DNA from: Paraburkholderia guartelaensis
GTDB lineage: Bacteria; Pseudomonadota; Gammaproteobacteria; Burkholderiales; Burkholderiaceae
DNA: 64,000 nt
Direction: 5' to 3'
Assembly: GCF_004353905.1 (NCBI RefSeq)
Contig: NZ_SMOD01000016.1
Location: forward strand, 108,577 to 172,576
The notes below the pieces were generated by a model. It made no database searches and was not told the DNA's origin. It was given only the letters and a program-made list of their open reading frames with translations. Positions within the stretch are counted from its first letter, which is position 1; each line of letters starts with the position of its first letter. Positions 27,428 to 35,227 of this stretch are shown here, one piece after another. The translations under genes were made by a program, and so were the position numbers.

Positions 27428-28525
27428 TCAGCCGACCTTGTAGCGCTCGAGCCAGTGCGCGTACGGCGCAGGCAAGGTCCACGCGGCGCGTTCGACACCC
27501 AGTTCCTGAGCCGCGAAATACGGCCAGTGCGGATTCGCGAGATGCGCGCGCCCGACCATCACAATGTCGAGTTGCTCCTTCGCCACCGTGCCCTCGGCCA
27601 GTTCCGGCGTGCCGATACCCCATGCCGACGACACCGGCAGACCGGTTGCCCGACGCACCTTTTGTGCGATCGGCGCGAGGAATGCGGGCGCCCACGGAAT
27701 TTGCGCGGCGGGCGTCGAGAAACCGACGCTCACGCCCAGCATGTCGAGGCCCTCGCGCTTGAAGCCCTTGGCCAGTTCGATCGATTCCGCCAGCGTTTGC
27801 TCGTCGCGGCCATCGTACTCGATCACGCCAAAGCGCGCCGTCAGCGGCAGATGTTCCGGCCAGACCTTGCGCACCGCCGCCAGCGTTTCCAGCAGGAAAC
27901 GGCTGCGGTTTTCGAGGCTGCCGCCATAGATATCGTCGCGCTGGTTCGAATGCGTCGAGAAAAAGCTCTGGCCGAGATAGCCGTGCGCAAAGTGCAGTTC
28001 GAGCCATTCGAAGCCGGCTTCGAGCGCGCGCTTCGCCGCGGCCACGAAGTCCTCGCGCACGCGTGCAATGTCGTCGATCGTCATCGCCTTCGGCACCTTC
28101 GGCAGATGCGCGCCGAACGCCGTTGCCGAGGGCGCGATGGTCTGCCAGCCGCGGGCGTCGCCTTCGGCGATGTGGTCGTCGCCTTCCCACGGGCGGTTCG
28201 CGCTCGCCTTGCGCCCCGCGTGTGCAATCTGGATGCCGGGCACGGCGCCCACCGCCTTGATCGCCGCGACGGTGGGCTTGAACGCTTCCATCTGCGCGTC
28301 GTTCCACAGGCCCGTGCAACCCGGCGTGATGCGGCCTTCGGGCGAAACCGCCGTCGCCTCGACGATCACGAGGCCCGCGCCGCCGCGCGCGATCTGCGCA
28401 TAGTGGACGTGGTGCCAGTCGTTGATCACGCCATCGACAGCCATGTACTGGCACATCGGCGGCACGGCGATGCGGTTGCGCAGGGACACGCCCTTGAGCT
28501 TGAACGGTTCGAATAATGCGGACAT
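27428..28525 (-). CDS. Old-yellow-enzyme family NADPH:flavin oxidoreductase (YqjM/XenA-like)
   Basis: 365 residues, a TIM barrel with FMN. Cys25 in PPMCQYMA is the redox-tuning residue of thermophilic-like OYEs (YqjM Cys26). IQIAHAGRKAS holds the substrate-binding His pair and LHFAHGYLGQSFFS the following motif. It reduces alpha,beta-unsaturated carbonyls, maleimides and quinones. The gene downstream (27086) and the DJ-1 gene upstream lie on the same strand. A 17-bp inverted repeat lies before it. Regulation by the nearby NemR-like repressor is likely, since E. coli NemR controls an OYE (nemA). Confidence 0.92.
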   Translation of the reverse strand: MSALFEPFKLKGVSLRNRIAVPPMCQYMAVDGVINDWHHVHYAQIARGGAGLVIVEATAVSPEGRITPGCTGLWNDAQMEAFKPTVAAIKAVGAVPGIQIAHAGRKASANRPWEGDDHIAEGDARGWQTIAPSATAFGAHLPKVPKAMTIDDIARVREDFVAAAKRALEAGFEWLELHFAHGYLGQSFFSTHSNQRDDIYGGSLENRSRFLLETLAAVRKVWPEHLPLTARFGVIEYDGRDEQTLAESIELAKGFKREGLDMLGVSVGFSTPAAQIPWAPAFLAPIAQKVRRATGLPVSSAWGIGTPELAEGTVAKEQLDIVMVGRAHLANPHWPYFAAQELGVERAAWTLPAPYAHWLERYKVG

Positions 28526-28591
28526 CTACAGCTCCTTTCTTGGCACAGGTCGCGCGTCGCGCGGCACCTGCGCCGGTTGGCAAAAACGGGA

Positions 28592-28658
28592 TTTCCTTGC
28601 GGCAACGCGCAGCCGGAGACGCGCTGCGAGCGCGCCTCGCAGCGTTGCCGCAAGGAAA
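28592..28658. repeat. Long perfect inverted repeat between DJ-1-like and OYE genes
   Basis: Arms TTTCCTTGCGGCAACGC (28592-28608) and GCGTTGCCGCAAGGAAA (28642-28658) pair over 17 bp with a 33-nt GC-rich interior. It could be an intra-operon terminator/attenuator or an mRNA stabiliser. It has no long T-run on the minus strand. Confidence 0.75.
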
Positions 28659-28706
28659 ACGAGGGAAGCGAACGCGCTCGCTATAGACGCGCGCGTTCGC
28701 GCAACA

Positions 28707-29390
28707 TCAAGCGCGGCGCAGCGCCGCGAGCAGGGCTTCGGCAACCGGCTCCGACGAAGCCGGGTTCTGGCCCGTGATGAGCAGGCCATCGGTTGCGACG
28801 TGCGGCTGCCAGTCGGCGGCCTTCGAGTATTGGCCGCCATTGGCCTTCAGCATGTCCTCGACGAGGAACGGCACGACGTCCGTCAACTGCACGGCGGCTT
28901 CTTCGTCATTCGAAAAACCGGTGACCGACTTGCCGGCCACGAGCGGCTTGCCGTCCGCGCCTTTTACGCGACGCAGCACGCCCGGCGCATGGCAGACGGC
29001 AGCGACTGGCTTACCCGCGGCGATCGTCTGTTCGATCAGCGCGATCGAAACCGGATCTTCCGCCAGGTCCCAAAGCGGGCCGTGGCCGCCTGGATAGAAC
29101 ACCGCGTCGAACGCACTCGCGTCGATATCGGCGAGACGTTTCGTATTGGCAAGCGCCATTTGCGCCGCGGTATCGGAAGCGAAACGCCGTGTCGCATCGG
29201 TCTGCGCGGAGGGATCGCTGCTCTTCGGATCGAGCGGCGGCTGGCCGCCCTTGGGCGATGCGAGCGTCAGCTCGGCGCCCGCGTCGCGCAGCGCGTAGTA
29301 CGGCGCGGCAAACTCTTCGAGCCAGAAGCCCGTCTTCTTGCCAGTGTTGCCGAGGTCCTCGTGCGAAGTCAAAACGATCAGTACCTTCAT
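28707..29390 (-). CDS. DJ-1/PfpI-family class I glutamine-amidotransferase-like protein (Hsp31/glyoxalase III type)
   Basis: 227 residues. The nucleophile elbow is AVCHAPGVL with Cys133-His134, and Glu25/Glu26 in FWLEEFAAPYY supplies the acidic partner. VFYPGGHGPLWDL is the other signature of Hsp31-like members. These act as glyoxalase III (methylglyoxal to lactate) or as holdase chaperones. It is first in a leftward set with the OYE and ABM genes. The NemR-like operator at 29458 lies 68 bp upstream. This fits a methylglyoxal/quinone detoxification role. Confidence 0.9.
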   Translation of the reverse strand: MKVLIVLTSHEDLGNTGKKTGFWLEEFAAPYYALRDAGAELTLASPKGGQPPLDPKSSDPSAQTDATRRFASDTAAQMALANTKRLADIDASAFDAVFYPGGHGPLWDLAEDPVSIALIEQTIAAGKPVAAVCHAPGVLRRVKGADGKPLVAGKSVTGFSNDEEAAVQLTDVVPFLVEDMLKANGGQYSKAADWQPHVATDGLLITGQNPASSEPVAEALLAALRRA

Positions 29391-29457
29391 CGGCGTTCCT
29401 TTTTGGGTGAGGTTCGGGCGCTCTTACGCCCTTCGGAAACCGGTCTCTTCATGCTCT

Positions 29458-29477
29458 ATTAGACCGGTCGTCTAGTA
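29458..29477. promoter_or_regulatory. NemR-like operator, copy 1 (upstream of DJ-1-like gene)
   Basis: ATTAGACCGGTCGTCTAGTA contains the dyad TAGAC-N5-GTCTA. It differs from the copy at 30162 at one of 20 bases. Confidence 0.75.
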
Positions 29478-29537
29478 CTTCCGCACAAAACGCGACAATC
29501 GCGCGCACTTCACGCGCTGCCGCAGCTTCGCGTTCGA

Positions 29538-30140
29538 TTAGTTGCCCGGAGGCAGGTTCAACAGGATGCGCGTGGTCGCCATGGCCGCGTCGAGCGGCTT
29601 GCGGTCGCGGTGGATCTTCTCGAGCAGCGTCGCGCCGAGCCACAGTTCGTACAGCGTCACCGCCATGGTCGCGGCGTCGTTCACGCCCGCGAGCGAGCCA
29701 TCCGCGCGCCCTGCCTCGAGACACGCGGCAATGCGCGAGATCGTCGCGTCGGTGCCAAGATGCAGCGCCTCGCGCATCGCCTCCGAAAGGTCGCTCACCT
29801 CGGCGCCCAGCTTCACCGCGAGACACTTGCCCACCGGATCGTCGGCGCACTGGATCAGGCGCCAGTCGTCCCAGTAGCGCATCAGCTTGTCGGCCGCCGT
29901 GCCCGGCGCGCGCACCAGCAGATCGTCGAGACGCTCCGCATACTCGTCGAAATACGATGTGAGCAAGGCTTCGCCGAACGCTTCCTTCGAGCCGAAATAG
30001 TGATAGAACGACCCTTTAGGCACACCGGCGGCCGCGAGGATCTCGTTGAGACCGACTGCGGAAAAGCCCTTGCCCAGCAGAATGGGCATGGCGGTATCGA
30101 GGATGTGTTGCCGCACTTCAACGGCTGCCGCTGCATTCAT
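29538..30140 (-). CDS. TetR-family repressor, NemR-like
   Basis: 200 residues. The HTH is VGLNEILAAAGVPKGSFYHYFGSKEAFGEAL split over residues about 25-55. The ligand domain carries GKCLAVKLGAEVSDLSEAMREAL, very close to the region of E. coli NemR that holds its redox-sensing Cys106. An additional Cys lies just before it (IQCADD). NemR is inactivated by electrophiles and HOCl, derepressing OYE and glyoxalase genes. Here an OYE and a DJ-1-like gene are the immediate neighbours. One operator lies 22 bp before its start (autorepression), another before the DJ-1-like gene. The ATG at 30140 is chosen because upstream residues are not TetR-like. Confidence 0.88.
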   Translation of the reverse strand: MNAAAAVEVRQHILDTAMPILLGKGFSAVGLNEILAAAGVPKGSFYHYFGSKEAFGEALLTSYFDEYAERLDDLLVRAPGTAADKLMRYWDDWRLIQCADDPVGKCLAVKLGAEVSDLSEAMREALHLGTDATISRIAACLEAGRADGSLAGVNDAATMAVTLYELWLGATLLEKIHRDRKPLDAAMATTRILLNLPPGN

Positions 30141-30161
30141 GAGGTGAGATGGTACAGAGCG

Positions 30162-30181
30162 ATTAGACCAGTCGTCTAGTA
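30162..30181. promoter_or_regulatory. NemR-like operator, copy 2 (between repressor and SGNH gene)
   Basis: ATTAGACCAGTCGTCTAGTA, with the dyad TAGAC-N5-GTCTA at 30164-30178. It is placed to control both the TetR gene and the divergent SGNH hydrolase 75 bp away. Confidence 0.75.
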
Positions 30182-30255
30182 ATCTCCCATGATCAGTAAT
30201 GGCATTGCATCGCACCCCGCAACCAGGTAACCAGGCAACCAGGAAGAGGCAACCC

Positions 30256-30906
30256 ATGACGTTACGCACCCTGCTCTGTTACGGCGATTCCAATACGCAC
30301 GGCACGAAGCCGCTGACCGTGCCCGGCGTGTCCGAGCGATTCGGCCCCGCCGACCGCTGGCCCGGCGTACTGCGCGAGGCGCTCGGGCCGGGCTGGACGA
30401 TCATCGAGGAAGGCCTGCCCGCGCGCACCACGGTTCACGACGATCCCATCGAAGGTCGGCACAAGAACGGCCTCGCCTATCTGCGCCCATGCCTCGAAAG
30501 CCAGTTGCCCGTCGATGTGGTCGCGCTGATGCTCGGCACCAACGACCTCAAGACACGCTTTTCCGTCACGCCCACCGACATTGCGAACTCGGTCGATGTG
30601 CTGCTCGAAACGCTCGTCGCGTGCCGCGCGGGTCCGGGTGGCTCGACGCCGCATGTGCTGCTCATGTCGCCGGTGCCGATCGAAGAGATTGGCTTTCTCG
30701 GCGATATCTTCACGGGCGGCGCCGCGAAATCGCGCCTGCTTGCGCCGCTCTACGAGCGCGTGGCCGTGAAATACGGCTCGGCGTTTCTCGACGCCGGCGA
30801 GTTCGCCACCGTCAGCCCCACCGATGGCATTCACTACGAAGCCTCGCAACACCACCGGCTCGGCAAGGCCGTCGCGGAAGTCGTGCGCCAGCGCTTCGGC
30901 GCATAA
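30256..30906 (+). CDS. SGNH/GDSL-family hydrolase (arylesterase-like)
   Basis: 216 residues, with no signal peptide. Block I is LLCYGDSNTHG (Ser nucleophile in GDSN), block III is LMLGTNDLKTRF (Asn), and block V is PTDGIHYEASQHH (catalytic Asp and His in DGIH). This matches the cytosolic aryl/acetyl-esterase subgroup (TAP/MsAcT-like) in length and in WPGVLREALG and EGLPARTT. GGAAGAGG lies 7 nt before the ATG. It is divergent from the NemR-like gene and shares the operator region, so it may be a regulon member. Confidence 0.9.
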   Translation: MTLRTLLCYGDSNTHGTKPLTVPGVSERFGPADRWPGVLREALGPGWTIIEEGLPARTTVHDDPIEGRHKNGLAYLRPCLESQLPVDVVALMLGTNDLKTRFSVTPTDIANSVDVLLETLVACRAGPGGSTPHVLLMSPVPIEEIGFLGDIFTGGAAKSRLLAPLYERVAVKYGSAFLDAGEFATVSPTDGIHYEASQHHRLGKAVAEVVRQRFGA

Positions 30907-30933
30907 ACGCACATCGGGCTGCAAAAAGAAAAA

Positions 30934-30960
30934 CGCCGCCGGCCCGAAGGCCTGGCGGCG
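30934..30960. terminator. Bidirectional terminator between SGNH gene and cyo operon
   Basis: A long stem (CGCCGCC plus GGCC, a one-base bulge, tetraloop CGAA) flanked by T-runs on both strands. It sits between convergent transcription units. Confidence 0.9.
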
Positions 30961-31018
30961 TTTTTCTTTTGCGCTTCACCCGCAGCGAGCGAAGCGCAAA
31001 TCCAGCAACGATGCGCGC

Positions 31019-31348
31019 TTAACGCGACATCATGTTCATGCTGACGTTGTGCATGACCCACAGCGTGCCGACGACCACGATCAGGACCGTCAACACCGTG
31101 AAGCCAAATGCCGTCACGTTCCAGCGCTGGCCCGACGACGTGTTCATGTGCAGGAAGAACACGAGGTGGACGACGATCTGCACCACAGCCAGCACGGCGA
31201 GGCCGAGCAGCGCGGTTTCGCGCGGAAAGCCGCCATGCAGCACGAGCCAGAACGAAGCGGCCGTGAGCACCACCGCCAGGACGAAACCAACCACGTAGCT
31301 GCCTACGCTGCCGTGGCTTTCTTCTTCATGGATAGGATGAGCACTCAT
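31019..31348 (-). CDS. cyoD: Cytochrome bo3 ubiquinol oxidase subunit IV
   Basis: 109 residues with three transmembrane helices (GSYVVGFVLAVVLTAASFWLV, ALLGLAVLAVVQIVVHLVFFLHM, TAFGFTVLTVLIVVVGTLWVMHN). The small subunit helps stabilise the binuclear centre and assembly. HLVFFLHMNTSSGQRWN is the family signature. Its ATG follows the cyoC stop with no gap. It is the last cyo gene; no cyoE (heme O synthase) follows, so that gene must lie elsewhere. Confidence 0.96.
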   Translation of the reverse strand: MSAHPIHEEESHGSVGSYVVGFVLAVVLTAASFWLVLHGGFPRETALLGLAVLAVVQIVVHLVFFLHMNTSSGQRWNVTAFGFTVLTVLIVVVGTLWVMHNVSMNMMSR

Positions 31349-31960
31349 TTAGATCACGCTCGCAAGATAAACAAAGGAGAACACGCAGATCCAGACGATG
31401 TCCAGAAAGTGCCAGAAAAGGCTAAGGCACGTCAGGCGGCGAATTTCACGCTCGCCCAGAACCGGCGCCTTCAAGGCCTGAACCATCAGGACGACCATCC
31501 AGATCATGCCCATCGTCACGTGGATACCGTGGGTAGCAACCAGCGTGAAGAACGACGACAGGAACGCGCTGCGTTGCGGGCCGTTGCCCTCGGCGATCAT
31601 GTTCGCGAACTCGTGCAGTTCGAAATACAGGAACGTCGCGCCGAGCAGGAAGGTGATCGCCAGCCAGAAGAACACTTGACCCTTGCGCTGCTTGTGCGCG
31701 CCGATCATCGCGAAGCCGTACGTGATGGACGACAGCAGCAGCACTGCCGTTTCCATCGCGACGCCATTGATGTCGAACAGGTCCTTGCCCGTCGGGCCGC
31801 CTGCGAACTGGTTCTGCATGACGGCGAACACTGCGAACAGCGAGCCGAACAGAATACAGTCCGTCATCAGGTACAGCCAGAAGCCGAACACCGAGTGTGA
31901 CGGCGGGTGATCGTGGTGATCGTGCTCCGCGTGTGCGGCCGCACTAGTATGCGTCGACAT
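31349..31960 (-). CDS. cyoC: Cytochrome bo3 ubiquinol oxidase subunit III
   Basis: 203 residues, five membrane helices, heme-copper oxidase subunit III fold. FGFWLYLMTDCILFGSLFAVFAV and HGIHVTMGMIWMVVLM are diagnostic. It begins with a His/Asp-rich cytoplasmic segment (AEHDHHDHPPSH). Its ATG shares one base with the cyoB stop (TGATG), so the two are translationally coupled. It surrounds the lipid pocket near the proton pathway of subunit I. Confidence 0.97.
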   Translation of the reverse strand: MSTHTSAAAHAEHDHHDHPPSHSVFGFWLYLMTDCILFGSLFAVFAVMQNQFAGGPTGKDLFDINGVAMETAVLLLSSITYGFAMIGAHKQRKGQVFFWLAITFLLGATFLYFELHEFANMIAEGNGPQRSAFLSSFFTLVATHGIHVTMGMIWMVVLMVQALKAPVLGEREIRRLTCLSLFWHFLDIVWICVFSFVYLASVI

Positions 31961-33993
31961 CAGTTGGCCTCCAGTGCTGCTTCAACCTTGCCATTGCGTT
32001 GCTTGTCGGCGAACGCCTTGACCAGTGCGCGCTCGCGCGCTTCTTCGTCTGCCCGGACCTTGGCGGCCGGAATGTAATAGCCTTCGTTCTTCTGGAAGCT
32101 GTAGCCGATGGCCGTCGCGAGAATGCCGACGAAGCCAGCGATCATGAGCCACCAGATGTGCCAGATGCCAGCGAAGCCGAGCACCAGGCTGAAGAGACCG
32201 ATGAACAGACCCGCGCTCGTGTTCGAGGGCATGTGGATGTCGGTGTACTTCGTGTTCGCGACGTCCACGGTTTCGCGGCCGGTGTCCTTCAGGTGCTGGA
32301 ACTCGTCGAGTTCGCTCACGTGCGGAATGATCGCGAAGTTATACGACGGCGGCGGCGACGAGATCGCCCACTCCAGCGTACGGCCACCCCACGGATCGCC
32401 CGTCAGGTCGCGGTTTTCCGGCAGGTTGCGGTCGCGGATCGAGACGTACAGCTGCGCCAGTTGATGGGCGATACCGATTGCCACGAGCACGGCGCCAAAC
32501 CACGCGATGATCATCCACGGATGCCATGCCGGATTGTCGTAGTGGTTCAGACGGCGGGTTGCGCCCATGAAGCCCAGCACGTACAGCGGCGTGAAGGCGA
32601 CATAGAAGCCCGAGAGCCAGAACCAGAACGCGCGCTTGCCGAGCTTTTCGTTGAGCTTGAAGCCGAACGCCTTCGGGAACCAGTAGTTCATGCCGGCGAG
32701 ATAGCCGAACACCACACCGCCGATGATCACGTTGTGGAAGTGCGCGATCAGGAACAGCGAGTTGTGGAGCACGAAGTCCGCACCCGGGATCGCCATCATC
32801 ACGCCGGTCATGCCGCCGATGGTGAAGGTGACCATGAAGCCGATCGTCCACAGCACCGCCGAGTTGAACTCGAGGCGGCCGCGGTAGATCGTGAACAGCC
32901 AGTTGAAGATCTTCACGCCCGTCGGGATCGAAATGATCATCGTGGCGATACCGAAGAACGCGTTCACATCGGCGCCCGAACCCATCGTGAAGAAGTGGTG
33001 CAGCCACACGACGAACGCCAGAACCATGATCGCGCAGGTCGCGTAGACCATTGCCTTGTAGCCGAACAGCGGCTTCTTGGCATACGTCGCGACAACTTCC
33101 GAGAAGATACCGAACGCCGGCAGGATCAGGATGTACACCTCAGGGTGACCCCAGGCCCAGATCAGGTTCAGGTACAGCATGGCGTTGCCGCCGCCGTCAT
33201 TCGTGAAGAAGTGCGTGCCGATGTAGCGGTCGAGGCCGAGCAGCGCGAGCGTCACGGTCAGGATCGGGAACGCGGCCATGATCAGCACGTTCGTGCACAG
33301 TGCCGTCCACGTGAACACCGGCATCTTCATCATCGTCATGCCGGGGGCACGCATCTTGATGATGGTGACGAAGAAGTTCACGCCGGTCAGCAGCGTGCCG
33401 ACACCGGAGATCTGCAGCGCCCACAGGTAGTAATCCACCCCTACCCCTGGACTGTACGCAAGCTCCGAAAGCGGCGGATACGCGAGCCAACCCGTCATCG
33501 CGAACTCACCCACGACGAGCGAGATCATCAGCAGGATGGCGCCGACTGCGGTCATCCAGAACGACAGCGAGTTCAGGAACGGGAACGCGACGTCGCGTGC
33601 GCCGATCTGCAGCGGAACGATGATGTTCATCAGGCCAACCATGAAAGCCATGGCCATGAAGAAGATCATGATCACGCCGTGAGCCGTGAAGATCTGGTCG
33701 TAGTGGTGCGGCGGGAGGTAGCCCGGCGCGTTGTACGCGAGCGCGAGCTGGGTACGCATCATGATCGCGTCGGCGAAGCCGCGCAGCAGCATGATGAGGG
33801 CGAGCACGATGTACATCACGCCCAGACGCTTGTGGTCGACGCTCGTCAGCCACTCCGTCCACAGATATTTCCACTTACCGAGGTAAGTGATGCCACCGAG
33901 CACGAATGCGCCGATGACTGCCATACCGATCATCGTGCCGAGAATAATCGGCTCGTGGTACGGAATGGCGTCCAGTGTAAGTTTTCCGAACAT
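31960..33993 (-). CDS. cyoB: Cytochrome bo3 ubiquinol oxidase subunit I
   Basis: 677 residues, about 15 helices; the proton-pumping catalytic subunit that oxidises ubiquinol and reduces O2. It binds heme b, heme o3 and CuB. The His ligands are visible: TAHGVIMIFF, WAWGHPEVYIL (with the His-Tyr cross-link pair), VWLHHFFTMG and IAHFHNVII. Length matches E. coli CyoB (663) with a slightly longer C-terminal tail (residues beyond 640 are basic/acidic). It starts 7 bp after the cyoA stop. Confidence 0.98.
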   Translation of the reverse strand: MFGKLTLDAIPYHEPIILGTMIGMAVIGAFVLGGITYLGKWKYLWTEWLTSVDHKRLGVMYIVLALIMLLRGFADAIMMRTQLALAYNAPGYLPPHHYDQIFTAHGVIMIFFMAMAFMVGLMNIIVPLQIGARDVAFPFLNSLSFWMTAVGAILLMISLVVGEFAMTGWLAYPPLSELAYSPGVGVDYYLWALQISGVGTLLTGVNFFVTIIKMRAPGMTMMKMPVFTWTALCTNVLIMAAFPILTVTLALLGLDRYIGTHFFTNDGGGNAMLYLNLIWAWGHPEVYILILPAFGIFSEVVATYAKKPLFGYKAMVYATCAIMVLAFVVWLHHFFTMGSGADVNAFFGIATMIISIPTGVKIFNWLFTIYRGRLEFNSAVLWTIGFMVTFTIGGMTGVMMAIPGADFVLHNSLFLIAHFHNVIIGGVVFGYLAGMNYWFPKAFGFKLNEKLGKRAFWFWLSGFYVAFTPLYVLGFMGATRRLNHYDNPAWHPWMIIAWFGAVLVAIGIAHQLAQLYVSIRDRNLPENRDLTGDPWGGRTLEWAISSPPPSYNFAIIPHVSELDEFQHLKDTGRETVDVANTKYTDIHMPSNTSAGLFIGLFSLVLGFAGIWHIWWLMIAGFVGILATAIGYSFQKNEGYYIPAAKVRADEEARERALVKAFADKQRNGKVEAALEAN

Positions 33994-34000
33994 GCCTGGT

Positions 34001-34888
34001 TTACCCCTTGGTCACGCACGACGGGTCACTGAAATTCGTGACGTGGCCGTTGTTGTACTTCGCGATGATGTTGTTGAAGAGCTTCGGGTCGACCGTCGAG
34101 AAGTACTCAACCGGAGCCTTCTCGCTCGGCTGTGCGACCGTTGCGTATTGATCCATCGAAAGTTGCGTCTGCGACGCCTTCACCTTCTGGACCCACGCGT
34201 CGAAGTCTTGCTGGCTCGTGGCGAGGGTGCGGAACTTCATGTCCGAGAAGCCCTTGCCGCTGAAGTTGGCCGAGAGGCCGGCGTAGTCGCCAGCGTGGTC
34301 GGCGATCAGGTGCAGACGCGTCTGCATGCCAGCCATCGCGTATACCTGGGTGCCAAGCTGCGGGATGAAGAACGAGTTCATCACCGAATCCGACGTGATG
34401 CTGAAGTTCACCGGCGTGCCAACGGGCACGGCCAGCTGGTTCACCGTCGCGATACCGAGATCCGGGTAGATGAACAGCCACTTCCAGTCGAGCGCGACAA
34501 CTTCGACGTTGATCGGCTTGACGTTCGATTCGAGCGGCTTGTAGGGGTCGAGCTCGTGCGTGGTTTTCCACGTGAGCACGGCGAGGAAGAGAATGATCAG
34601 CGTCGGAATGGTCCAGACGACGACTTCAATCGCCGTCGAGTGCGACCACTTCGGGTCGTACGTGGCGCTACGGTTCGACGCGCGGTAGCGGTACGCAAAC
34701 CACAGCGTCAGGACGATCACGGGGATCACAACAATCAGCATGGCCCATGTGGAGGTCGCAATCAGCTGCTTTTCCGCCACGCCCACACTTCCCTTGGGGT
34801 CAAGGAGCTCCATGTTGCATCCGGAAAGACACAAGGCCAATCCGGCGCTGATGGGAAGCAGTAACCTTTGAAAGGTCGTTCTTTTCAT
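34001..34888 (-). CDS. cyoA: Cytochrome bo3 ubiquinol oxidase subunit II (lipoprotein)
   Basis: 295 residues. It has a lipoprotein signal with lipobox LSGC (Cys24) followed by NMELLDPKGSVG as in other CyoA proteins. Two transmembrane helices and a periplasmic cupredoxin domain follow; DWKWLFIYPDLGIATVN, VMNSFFIPQLGTQVYAMAGMQ and GFSDMKF are conserved. The domain lacks the CuA ligands, as expected for quinol oxidases. In-frame ATGs at 34888 and 34912 are both possible, and neither has a strong ribosome-binding site. The lipoprotein signal fits the shorter form. First gene of the cyoABCD operon. Confidence 0.95.
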   Translation of the reverse strand: MKRTTFQRLLLPISAGLALCLSGCNMELLDPKGSVGVAEKQLIATSTWAMLIVVIPVIVLTLWFAYRYRASNRSATYDPKWSHSTAIEVVVWTIPTLIILFLAVLTWKTTHELDPYKPLESNVKPINVEVVALDWKWLFIYPDLGIATVNQLAVPVGTPVNFSITSDSVMNSFFIPQLGTQVYAMAGMQTRLHLIADHAGDYAGLSANFSGKGFSDMKFRTLATSQQDFDAWVQKVKASQTQLSMDQYATVAQPSEKAPVEYFSTVDPKLFNNIIAKYNNGHVTNFSDPSCVTKG

Positions 34889-35227
34889 CACGTTTGCCTG
34901 AAATTCATTCATTGAATAGTTCCGGACGCGTCCCCTGACATCCGACAAAGGAAGCGCGCCCGCATCATACAGCCGCTTTGATATTTCGCAATCAATGAAT
35001 GTGGAAAATGACCTTTGTCAAAAGAAGATTGAGACACTTTGTCGCATGTGTTCGCGAGGTTTGTCGCGCCTCGGAAACACACGCACTTCGCGCCCTGCTC
35101 TGCCCTTGACAGCGGCCCGCCGCGGCTACTTCTCGAATCTCAAAATTCGAAAACCCTTGGACGCAACAACGCGCCGCAGCGCCCGTAGGCGATGCGGCGC
35201 GTTGGTTGCGCCGTCAATCTTCAGTGA
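34889..35227 (-). other. Region between nuoM paralogue and cyoA
   Basis: No gene. It should carry the cyo promoter near the AT-rich 34975-35040 segment. It also has a hairpin after nuoM (see 35168). No recognisable ANR/FNR or Fur site is seen. Confidence 0.4.
35168..35203 (-). terminator. Hairpin downstream of the nuoM paralogue
   Basis: A perfect 11-bp stem AACGCGCCGCA / TGCGGCGCGTT with a 14-nt loop, 25 bp past the stop. It is followed on the minus strand only by TTGTTGCG, so termination would be weak. Confidence 0.5.

Noticed and set aside
31999..34032. A 677-codon plus-strand frame across cyoB
   Set aside because: Exact mirror of cyoB with Asp/His/Arg-rich sequence; cyoB has all its heme ligands.
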